Virus record (IMG/VR): IMGVR_UViG_3300047373_000135
Span: 1 to 32,829 of that record
Direction: 5' to 3' (one strand)
From: a virus
DNA length: 32,829 bases
How positions within the stretch are numbered: the first letter of the stretch is position 1; each line of letters begins with the position of its first letter. Below the pieces are notes generated by a model. It ran no database searches and was not told where the DNA came from. It saw only the letters and a list, made by a program, of their open reading frames with translations. This document shows positions 14,436-20,179 of this stretch, one piece after another. A program made the position numbers and the translations under genes.

Positions 14436-15093
14436 TATTACCTCCTCTCTTGATTTGTTCCTTTATGTGACTGATCAACTTGTCATCATCATTGGAGAAC
14501 TTTGGTTGATTCTTTGCCCATGTCGATAGTCTTCTGGACAGACTGAATGCTTTCATAGTTTCAAACCTCATCTTTCCATTCGGAGTCTTCTCAGTCCAAT
14601 ACATGAAAAAGTCGTTCAACATATCAGATCCGTACTTGTCCAAAAAAGGAGAAAGATCTGACTTGAATCCTTCTTTCTTATCCTTCTTATCTTTCTTATC
14701 TTTCTTGTTTGGGTTCGTCTGCGTTTCGTCTGCGTTTCGTCTGCGTTTCACTTGCGATTCATTATCGTTTCGGTCTTCTTGATAACTATCATAGTTACAG
14801 ATAGTTATGCGTGTCGTTTTTGTTTCATTAGTTAGAACAATCATGTGATCACTTTGTAACAACTTTAAAAACCTCCTGGCCTTCGATTTTGAACATCTCC
14901 ATCTGGTTGCAAGTGTCTGTATTGATCTTAAAGTTTCGCCACGTTTACAGACAAATATTTGACCATTGAGCTCGATCTTTTTGTCTTGATAGTTTACCAT
15001 TGTCAACAGATCGATCCAGTTCCTAAACTTCCAAGAGTCTTGAAATATCCAGTGTGATGTAATGTCTCTCTCAATCTTAATCCATCCATTCAT
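14425..15093 (-). CDS. Replication initiator-like winged-helix protein
   Basis: This 222-aa protein has an N-terminal winged helix (WIKIERDITSHWIFQDSWKFRNWIDLLTMVNYQ, then GETLRSIQTLATRWRCSKSKARRFLKLLQSDHMIVL) typical of phage replication initiators that precede a DnaB-like helicase. A central linker contains RRRNADETQTN and a Lys-Asp-Lys repeat, followed by a C-terminal helical domain (SDMLNDFFMYWTEKTPNGKMRFE). The linker DNA carries five 11-bp repeats, so the gene may contain the origin, as lambda O does. It shares a base with the upstream stop (TAATG). Confidence 0.8.
   Translation of the reverse strand: MNGWIKIERDITSHWIFQDSWKFRNWIDLLTMVNYQDKKIELNGQIFVCKRGETLRSIQTLATRWRCSKSKARRFLKLLQSDHMIVLTNETKTTRITICNYDSYQEDRNDNESQVKRRRNADETQTNPNKKDKKDKKDKKEGFKSDLSPFLDKYGSDMLNDFFMYWTEKTPNGKMRFETMKAFSLSRRLSTWAKNQPKFSNDDDKLISHIKEQIKRGGNNVN
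14672..14708. repeat. In-frame 9-bp Lys/Asp-coding repeats beside the iterons
   Basis: On the coding strand, AAAGATAAG-type 9-mers repeat about three to four times and encode Lys-Asp-Lys. The repeats are in frame and purine-rich, so they may simply be a linker. Their place next to the iterons could also make them the easily melted side of an origin. Confidence 0.5.
14716..14770. repeat. Five 11-bp iterons, candidate replication origin
   Basis: Three perfect copies of CGTCTGCGTTT (14716-14726, 14727-14737, 14738-14748) are followed in the same 11-bp register by CACTTGCGATT (14749-14759) and CATTATCGTTT (14760-14770). Eleven is not a multiple of three, so the repeat is not kept for a protein repeat; it gives three different amino acid readings. 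Repeats at one helical turn inside an initiator gene are a known form of origin (as in lambda O). Confidence 0.7.
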
Positions 15094-15326
15094 TACACCT
15101 TAGACTTATAGGTGTAACAAACATTCCCATTGATCACCTTCTCCTCATATTTGTAATCTGGTGCATATTCGAAGTCGTATTCATAATAAGAACCATTGAC
15201 TTCAGTAGATTTGTGTTGCGTTCCTTTGTGTACAGATTTTACTATACTTGAGAATAAGTTTGTAAGATCAAACCGATCACAAAAGAAGATAGTAATGTTC
15301 AGTTTCTTGTTTGCTTTATTAGGCAT
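15093..15326 (-). CDS. Unknown 77-aa protein
   Basis: A basic N-terminus (MPNKANKKLNITIFFCDRF) precedes a Tyr-rich, probably beta-strand C-terminus (GSYYEYDFEYAPDYKYEEKV). No family recognised. It sits directly upstream of the initiator, sharing a base with it (TAATG), so it is co-translated with the replication genes. Confidence 0.62.
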   Translation of the reverse strand: MPNKANKKLNITIFFCDRFDLTNLFSSIVKSVHKGTQHKSTEVNGSYYEYDFEYAPDYKYEEKVINGNVCYTYKSKV

Positions 15327-15371
15327 TTTTAAGCGTTTTAAAGGTGTATAAATAGGTTTTGATATCTGATG

Positions 15372-15632
15372 TCAATTAACAACTTCGGCATCAGTGAACA
15401 ACAAATATGGCTCTTTTTTTTGAATCTTGTATTTGATCGCTGAAAAAAAATCTCCAGCCTCGCCATTGTCGTTGATCAATTTTGTCTCTCTGATTACTTG
15501 TCCATCGATCCAAAGTCTAAAGATAAACAGATGATCTGTGATCTCCTTAGTGATCTTAAAATTAGCTAAGATCTCTCCTTTTTGTCCGACCAAAAGATCT
15601 GCTCCTTGTACTTCTATTTCGTTTTGATTCAT
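15372..15632 (-). CDS. Unknown 86-aa protein
   Basis: This small alpha/beta protein contains ILANFKITKEITDHLFIFRLWIDGQVIRETKL and ends KEPYLLFTDAEVVN. It has no motif I can name. It starts 3 bp after the stop of the 76-aa gene and belongs to the early run of small genes behind promoter P1. Confidence 0.62.
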   Translation of the reverse strand: MNQNEIEVQGADLLVGQKGEILANFKITKEITDHLFIFRLWIDGQVIRETKLINDNGEAGDFFSAIKYKIQKKEPYLLFTDAEVVN

Positions 15633-15635
15633 TAC

Positions 15636-15866
15636 TTACTTATTAATGGTTTTAAGTACCTTCTCGCTTTCCATCTTGCCATTGTTATCTACAATGATAT
15701 TGAACATCTCTTCTGCCTCTTCTTTGTTCATAGATAGAGATCCACTGACGAGCATTGGAATTCTGTCTAAAGGTGTTTTCATTTGAGTAAACCAGTATGT
15801 GCGTTTACCATCTTTATTGATCTCCGTTTTTTCAACGAATGTGAATTGTGTTTTGTTGTTTGACAT
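15636..15866 (-). CDS. Unknown 76-aa protein
   Basis: This small protein has a strand-rich N-terminal half (TQFTFVEKTEINKDGKRTYWFTQMKTPLDRIPMLVSGSLS). An acidic helix (NKEEAEEMFNIIVDNNG) follows. No family recognised. Spacing to both neighbours is 2-4 bp, as in a tight operon. Confidence 0.62.
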   Translation of the reverse strand: MSNNKTQFTFVEKTEINKDGKRTYWFTQMKTPLDRIPMLVSGSLSMNKEEAEEMFNIIVDNNGKMESEKVLKTINK

Positions 15867-15868
15867 GA

Positions 15869-16024
15869 TTATTTGATTTGTGTGTTTATTGCGTTTAAGT
15901 AGTCAAGATATAACTCGACATTGAATGATGATCTGATGACTTCTGTGGAGGGCCTGGAAGACCTCATCCACTTGTCTCTGATCATGATGATTCTCTTTGG
16001 GTATTTGATGAATATGTTTCTCAT
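15869..16024 (-). CDS. Small 51-aa basic protein
   Basis: ATG at 16024-16022, TAA at 15869-15871. The hand translation begins MRNIFIKYPKRIIMIRDKWM and continues with a Ser/Arg-rich middle to a Leu/Tyr-containing end. Its ATG overlaps the stop of the 143-aa gene (ATGA) and its stop is 2 bp before the next ATG, which is strong positional support. The competing longer frame at 15903-16151 overlaps the 143-aa gene and has a His/Gln-rich, non-protein-like sequence. Function unknown; it could bind nucleic acid. Confidence 0.7.
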   Translation of the reverse strand: MRNIFIKYPKRIIMIRDKWMRSSRPSTEVIRSSFNVELYLDYLNAINTQIK

Positions 16025-16452
16025 GATTCGCCCTCCAATAAGTCTGTAATGTTTTCACCGACTGCGTCATCGACTGCATCGAATATCTCTTGATCAACGT
16101 GACAAACTGCATCCCATCCATTGAAGTCTGGTCGTGATGAGTATACATCAATTATGGTCTGCTTGATTGCTTTGTTCATAATTCTGTCGATACCCAGATA
16201 ATGATCGAAGATCTCACAATAGAACTTCATAGTCTCTGCATCAAGGATCAAGTCAAAGGTTGTGAAATCTGTGTATCCATGTGAGTCATTAAGGCCACTA
16301 AAAGAACTGAGCTCTGTCTCTGTACCTTTTTTAAGTTCGTACTTAATTTGACCTTGAATCAAACCTGGCTTGTCTTTGACTTCGAGAGTGAATGTGATCA
16401 TCTCTTCTGTTGTGTCTCTTTCGAGTTCTGTGATTGTGAATAGGTTTTTCAT
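16021..16452 (-). CDS. Unknown 143-aa acidic protein
   Basis: This acidic protein has a beta-rich first half (FTITELERDTTEEMITFTLEVKD) and a helical second half ending in DAVDDAVGENITDLLEGES. No recognised family. The leader AAAAAACA before ATG is the A-rich type used by other genes here. It follows the 68-aa gene by 6 bp and couples to the 51-aa gene by ATGA. Confidence 0.65.
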   Translation of the reverse strand: MKNLFTITELERDTTEEMITFTLEVKDKPGLIQGQIKYELKKGTETELSSFSGLNDSHGYTDFTTFDLILDAETMKFYCEIFDHYLGIDRIMNKAIKQTIIDVYSSRPDFNGWDAVCHVDQEIFDAVDDAVGENITDLLEGES

Positions 16453-16458
16453 TGTTTT

Positions 16459-16665
16459 TTATTTGTTATTATTTACTTCTTTTTGAATTGTTTCCAATGT
16501 GTTGTTTAATCTTCGCAATTTAGTTTTTAATGATAATTTATTCCATTTTAAAGTTTTTAATAAATAAGGAACATTCCAATCATCATTAGACATTTCAGTA
16601 AAAACAATTTTTTCTAATCTTTTCACTTGGTTTTTTAAGGGTACTTGTTTAAAAGAATTTTTCAT
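16459..16665 (-). CDS. Unknown 68-aa basic protein, first early gene
   Basis: This Lys/Arg-rich helical protein (MKNSFKQVPLKNQVKRLEKIV...LKTKLRRLNNTLETIQKEVNNNK) has no known motif. It is the first gene behind promoter P1, so it should be among the earliest made. The AT-rich codon use and short length fit early host-takeover proteins, but this is context only. Confidence 0.62.
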   Translation of the reverse strand: MKNSFKQVPLKNQVKRLEKIVFTEMSNDDWNVPYLLKTLKWNKLSLKTKLRRLNNTLETIQKEVNNNK

Positions 16666-16693
16666 TGTGTGTGTTTTTTAATTGTTGTTGATA

Positions 16694-16725
16694 CAAATAT
16701 AATATATTTAATTTAATATAAACAA
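16694..16725 (-). promoter_or_regulatory. Promoter P1, Bacteroidota type, early operon
   Basis: On the minus strand TTG (16725-16723) and TATATTTG (16701-16694) are separated by 21 bp, fitting the -33/-7 consensus. The ATG of the first early gene is 28 nt downstream after an A/C-rich leader. The first 18 bases from the -33 TTG are identical to P2. Confidence 0.8.
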
Positions 16726-16903
16726 GCATAAAGTGAAAATAATTTTTTTGAATTTCTCAAAGTCCCACCAGCACTGGGATACAGAGGCAAAATTTTTTTT
16801 ATAAATGTGTTTTGATTAGATATTAATCACGTTTTTTGATTACCCCTTCTGTATCCCTTATGTTTAAAGGATTTCTTCATAACTTTAATTTTTGATAGTA
16901 GTA

Positions 16904-16916
16904 TACCTCAGAGGTA
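16904..16916. promoter_or_regulatory. 13-bp palindrome TACCTC-A-GAGGTA
   Basis: A perfect 6-bp inverted repeat around one central base lies 2 bp beside the 22-bp dyad in the control region. The size suits a small operator. No second copy was found. Confidence 0.4.
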
Positions 16917-16917
16917 C

Positions 16918-16939
16918 TAAAGTGTCTTAAATCGCTTTA
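16918..16939. promoter_or_regulatory. 22-bp dyad TAAAGTG-N8-CGCTTTA, copy A
   Basis: This element matches the one at 7817-7838 at 20 of 22 positions, including both 7-bp arms and the 8-bp spacing. It starts 9 bp after the metallophosphoesterase stop. It is a candidate operator or phage-specific promoter element. Confidence 0.6.
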
Positions 16940-16948
16940 AAATGCGTT

Positions 16949-17824
16949 TTATGGGAATCTATAAGAATCTACTTTTTTAAGAATTGCGTCTCGACCATTC
17001 TTCTGAGTTCTCTCTATTTTGAGGTTCAGAATACGAGCTCCGATAGGTTTTATACCAGCACCTCTCTCAACGTGCCATCCAGAGTGACCTCCATTCCACT
17101 CCTCTTTGTAACATCCACAGACCATCATATGAATCTCTTGATGTACGATCTCGAATCCAGTTTTTGTGTTTCTCAAGGTCTCTCTCACATTTACTCTGGA
17201 AGAGTTTTCATGAATGTGTCCCATGCAGTAAACATCTGCACCTTCCATTTTACCCAATGCTCTGGTCAAATTAATTGCACCTTGAGTCACTGGCCCACCA
17301 CCTCCAGAACCATGAAAATATTTGATTTTAAAGTTGCCTACCGATGTGCTTCCTTTTCGTTTCATTCGAACACAAAACCATCCACCATATCCACCGACTT
17401 GAATCTGGCTTCCATTCTTATAGTTCATAAGATCAACGAATCGAGCAAGAAGATCAGTCTCTTGAAATTTAATGATTGCAGTCTCATGGTTGCCGTATCC
17501 GACCACTTGAATGAGATGAGCATATGGAGAAAAGTATTCGACCATTGTCTCTACTATTGAATCGAAATATCTTGCGTTGTTGTGTTCTGGTCTTATGTCA
17601 GATTTACTCGATCTGCGATCTTGACGACCTTGCATAAGGCACATCCAGTCACCTATACCAAGAATTGGTATGTTGTTCTCAAGGCAATAATCAAGATCTT
17701 TTTTGAGTTTCTCTCTGTCGCATTTTGGATTGTCCCAGTGAATATCACCTATGACTGCGAGTTGTAACGAGTCCCCATCAATATCTAATTGATGTACATT
17801 TTTTGAAGATCTTGATAATTTCAT
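16949..17824 (-). CDS. Calcineurin-like metallophosphoesterase
   Basis: This 291-aa protein has the full set of metallophosphoesterase motifs: GDIH (26-29), GIGDW (56-60), GNHE (111-114), FHG (170-172) and GHIH (202-205), which together bind two metal ions. Members cut phosphodiester or phosphomonoester bonds in nucleic acids, nucleotides or proteins. The substrate cannot be read here. It follows the endolysin gene directly (stop and ATG adjacent) and is the last gene of the late region. Similar enzymes are common in Bacteroidota phages, where a DNA-processing or RNA-repair role is often guessed. Confidence 0.9.
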   Translation of the reverse strand: MKLSRSSKNVHQLDIDGDSLQLAVIGDIHWDNPKCDREKLKKDLDYCLENNIPILGIGDWMCLMQGRQDRRSSKSDIRPEHNNARYFDSIVETMVEYFSPYAHLIQVVGYGNHETAIIKFQETDLLARFVDLMNYKNGSQIQVGGYGGWFCVRMKRKGSTSVGNFKIKYFHGSGGGGPVTQGAINLTRALGKMEGADVYCMGHIHENSSRVNVRETLRNTKTGFEIVHQEIHMMVCGCYKEEWNGGHSGWHVERGAGIKPIGARILNLKIERTQKNGRDAILKKVDSYRFP

Positions 17825-18433
17825 TTAGAATTCTTTGATTAAACAATAAGAGACGAATTTTTGAGATCCTCGATTTTTAGCATCTTCAAACCATCTCATG
17901 AGTTTGATATATTTTGCTCTCTGGTTTACGACTTGACATCCAGCAGACCATGAGTTGATGTCTTCTCTATGGACTTGTAAATTCTTTTTACTGAAGTCAT
18001 ATGTGTTCGAGTGAAAGTTTATGCCATACCACCCCATGAATGCCTTACCGAGCTCTTCAGACTTTCCATCCATGTCACCATCTCTGTACACCATGACTTG
18101 AGATCCCAGTTGTTTTAGTGAAGGCATTCGGCCACGATGTAGACCATACATCCAGACATTGTGATACCACATATCTGACTTAAGAATTGCCGATCCTTTG
18201 GCATTAAACTTCTTAAATCCACCTTTTAAAATTGTTAGGCCAGGATGAGTCGTTCCAGTCATTACATCGATGAACTTTGTTCCCTCATATATGTAGAACT
18301 TATCATCAAACTTATTGATCAGATCATCCTTTGATCTTACTCCAATGATCCAGCGACCTTTCGGATATCCTTTGAATGACTCCAGGCTTTTAACTCGATC
18401 AAGTAGTTCCTTGTCTGTATACTTTCTGACCAT
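17825..18433 (-). CDS. Endolysin candidate, L,D-transpeptidase-like
   Basis: This 202-aa protein has a C-terminal block GWYGINFHSNTYDF...INSWSAGCQVVNQ with His 141 and Ser-Ala-Gly-Cys at 163-166. The order His then S-x-G-C resembles the catalytic motif of YkuD-type L,D-transpeptidases and related phage peptidases, which act on peptidoglycan cross-links through Cys. The N-terminal half is unassigned. Its ATG shares a base with the stop of the preceding small membrane protein gene (TAATG), and the holin candidate lies just upstream, so it most likely serves in lysis. The spacing between His and Cys is longer than in classic YkuD, so the family call is tentative. Confidence 0.68.
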   Translation of the reverse strand: MVRKYTDKELLDRVKSLESFKGYPKGRWIIGVRSKDDLINKFDDKFYIYEGTKFIDVMTGTTHPGLTILKGGFKKFNAKGSAILKSDMWYHNVWMYGLHRGRMPSLKQLGSQVMVYRDGDMDGKSEELGKAFMGWYGINFHSNTYDFSKKNLQVHREDINSWSAGCQVVNQRAKYIKLMRWFEDAKNRGSQKFVSYCLIKEF

Positions 18434-18684
18434 TATTTCTGTGGTTTACAATTCCATTTCTTCCATACAGATACGATCACAAACGTCATGATCAAGATAC
18501 TGACTGCACTCTTACCGAAGTCTGGTCTGTTGATTAACTTCTCAATGATCTGGATCTCTTTGTCAAAAGTCACCTTCTCAATGATCAATGTATCTTGTTT
18601 GATAATGGTGTCGATTATTGTATGTCTTCCATCGATGTTTGTATCGACATGAATCATCTCTGTGTATGTGCTATCTTCATTCAT
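18433..18684 (-). CDS. Small C-terminally anchored membrane protein, lysis cassette
   Basis: I place the start at the ATG at 18684-18682, which overlaps the holin stop as ATGA, giving 83 aa. The alternative ATG at 18723 would overlap the holin gene by 43 nt. A polar part rich in Thr/Ile (HTIIDTIIKQDTLIIEKVTFDKEIQIIEKL) is followed by one membrane segment near the C-terminus (SAVSILIMTFVIVSVW) and a short basic end. It could be a spanin-like or antiholin protein. Its place between holin and endolysin supports a lysis role; no lipobox is visible. Confidence 0.65.
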   Translation of the reverse strand: MNEDSTYTEMIHVDTNIDGRHTIIDTIIKQDTLIIEKVTFDKEIQIIEKLINRPDFGKSAVSILIMTFVIVSVWKKWNCKPQK

Positions 18685-18989
18685 TTTAAACGTTTTTTTA
18701 TTACTCTTTCGATGTATTCCCAAACATCATCAAAGATAAGATCAATCTTTTCTGTGATTTCATTTGCTAACCATCCTACCACAAAGGCCACCAAGATAGT
18801 CAGTCTGGGAGTAAGGTCATTATAGAATAATTCTATCACTCCAATAAGTGAGAAAGAAAGTATTCCAGCCACCACACAAGCAATCAAAATAGATTGCATT
18901 TTCATTCTCTTTTTGAGTCCCTTCATTAGAGCTCCAGTCATTCCGATGGCCATAGCCAGGAGGTCTGTAAATTGTTCTAGTCCTTTCAT
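18681..18989 (-). CDS. Holin candidate
   Basis: This 102-aa protein has an N-terminal amphipathic part (FTDLLAMAIGMTGALMKGLKKRMK) and two strong membrane segments, SILIACVVAGILSFSLIGVIELF (about 33-55) and LTILVAFVVGWLANEI (about 64-79). It ends in a basic tail (EYIERVIKKRLK). Size, two hydrophobic spans and a positively charged end are typical of phage holins, which form pores in the inner membrane to release the endolysin. It opens the lysis cassette after the tail genes. Confidence 0.75.
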   Translation of the reverse strand: MKGLEQFTDLLAMAIGMTGALMKGLKKRMKMQSILIACVVAGILSFSLIGVIELFYNDLTPRLTILVAFVVGWLANEITEKIDLIFDDVWEYIERVIKKRLK

Positions 18990-18990
18990 T

Positions 18991-20169
18991 TTAATAGTAT
19001 GTACGTTTGTTTTTATATTTATCCGACAACGTGCAAGTTAATTTGACTTTACGACTAAAGTCATAATATTCTAATGATGGACTCTCTGAGACTATCACTG
19101 GAAGATCTTGGTATCTATATGAAGGATTGTGTGCGTTATAATCTGAAATAAATAATTGGTTTTCACTTAAAAAATAAAGGTCAACTAATGGTCGAATGAT
19201 ACAATCGTCACTCGGATCAGTTATCAACTGATATGTGTTCAGATTCTCACGAATCACACGCTTCATTTCTCTGTTGTTATAAATAATGTCGTAAATTTCC
19301 GTGTTCGGTTGTCTGTTGCCAATGTAACCAAAGAATCTGAATGTTGACTCAACATCCGCACCGCTAAAATTAATTTGTTCGATTTCTTGATATCCGTTGA
19401 ATATTGCTCTTATCCTTGCAGTGTTCAAAGCATTCTGGATCGAATATGGTTCGAGTTGATATTTACCCCATGACAATTCACCAGTGATGCCACTAATTGA
19501 ATAGGATATTTTTATCTCATAGCACCCTACTCCATCAGATGTCAGAACATCCATCCAGTTGATTGTAGTATAGTATGCATTTGGCTCATTTGGGAATGGT
19601 ACAGATGTCGGTGTGTATGTTGTGACAACATCGTTCTTTTTTAGTACGAAGTTGAATGTATCTGAAGGATCTGAGACTTTTAACCATGCCGATGTCTTGT
19701 CGTTCTTCCAAGTGTCTGAGCTTGGATCAGCCAGGACTTTATAAACACAACAACATTCTTTTAATCCTCTTGCATCCTCGACAAAGTCTGAAGGTAATTT
19801 TATTGAGTTAAATGATTCTTTTGTTCGATCTTGCTGATCGCAATTAGGACAATCTTGTGCTGAGGTTGTAAATGTTGTCCAAATACTCAAAAGGTCATTC
19901 CATCCAGTTGCTGGATTGCCAGTCAATGTTGCATGAGGACAAGATGTCACTCTGTTGTATCTTGAATATATTGGAAACGTTCCACTGATATCTCCTAAGA
20001 CTTCAGTCACAAACCAGAAACCAGCATTGTACCAGATGTGATATGTCAATCCATCATGGTCAAATGTCCACCAACTTTCACCATTTAGATCACCACCTTT
20101 CTCAAGTTGATAGATCGTTGATGATGGTTCTGTTGTTGTTTGAATTTCTACTTTTATACAATCACACAT
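18991..20169 (-). CDS. Tail-tip or receptor-binding structural protein
   Basis: This 392-aa, Cys-rich, beta-rich protein (MCDCIKVEIQTTTEPSSTIYQLEKGG, FTTSAQDCPNCDQQ, GLKECCCVYKVLADPSSDTW, EIKISYSISGITG) is the last large structural gene before the lysis cassette, where adhesion proteins often lie. The paired Cys clusters (CNC-like and CCC) are unusual for a phage tail protein. No enzymatic motif is visible and I do not recognise a named family. Receptor binding is inferred from order only. Confidence 0.65.
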   Translation of the reverse strand: MCDCIKVEIQTTTEPSSTIYQLEKGGDLNGESWWTFDHDGLTYHIWYNAGFWFVTEVLGDISGTFPIYSRYNRVTSCPHATLTGNPATGWNDLLSIWTTFTTSAQDCPNCDQQDRTKESFNSIKLPSDFVEDARGLKECCCVYKVLADPSSDTWKNDKTSAWLKVSDPSDTFNFVLKKNDVVTTYTPTSVPFPNEPNAYYTTINWMDVLTSDGVGCYEIKISYSISGITGELSWGKYQLEPYSIQNALNTARIRAIFNGYQEIEQINFSGADVESTFRFFGYIGNRQPNTEIYDIIYNNREMKRVIRENLNTYQLITDPSDDCIIRPLVDLYFLSENQLFISDYNAHNPSYRYQDLPVIVSESPSLEYYDFSRKVKLTCTLSDKYKNKRTYY

Positions 20170-20179
20170 ATTCTTCTAT

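Larger units (their letters stand above)
16666..16948. other. Main intergenic control region
   Basis: This is the largest gene-free stretch (283 bp). It holds the dyad at 16918-16939, a palindrome at 16904-16916, and promoter P1 at 16694-16725. A weak inverted repeat (TCCCA/TGGGA) near 16764-16780 has no good T-run on the transcribed side. There is also a 17-codon minus-strand frame (16880-16827) starting MKKSFKHKGYRRG, which I do not call as a gene. It separates the last late gene from the early operon. Confidence 0.7.

Noticed and set aside
14672-14708. Lys-Asp-Lys 9-bp repeats as a CRISPR or functional repeat array
   Set aside because: They are in frame, short and without spacers. They are best read as a linker, with only a possible origin side role.
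15903-16151. 82-aa minus-strand frame rich in His and Gln
   Set aside because: It overlaps the 143-aa gene; the 51-aa frame at 15869-16024 has ATGA coupling and tight spacing to the next gene.
16764-16780. Weak inverted repeat TCCCA/TGGGA as terminator of the late region
   Set aside because: Only 5 bp, with no T-run on the transcribed side.
16827-16880. 17-codon basic frame in the control region
   Set aside because: Too short for independent support; kept only as part of the description of the gap.
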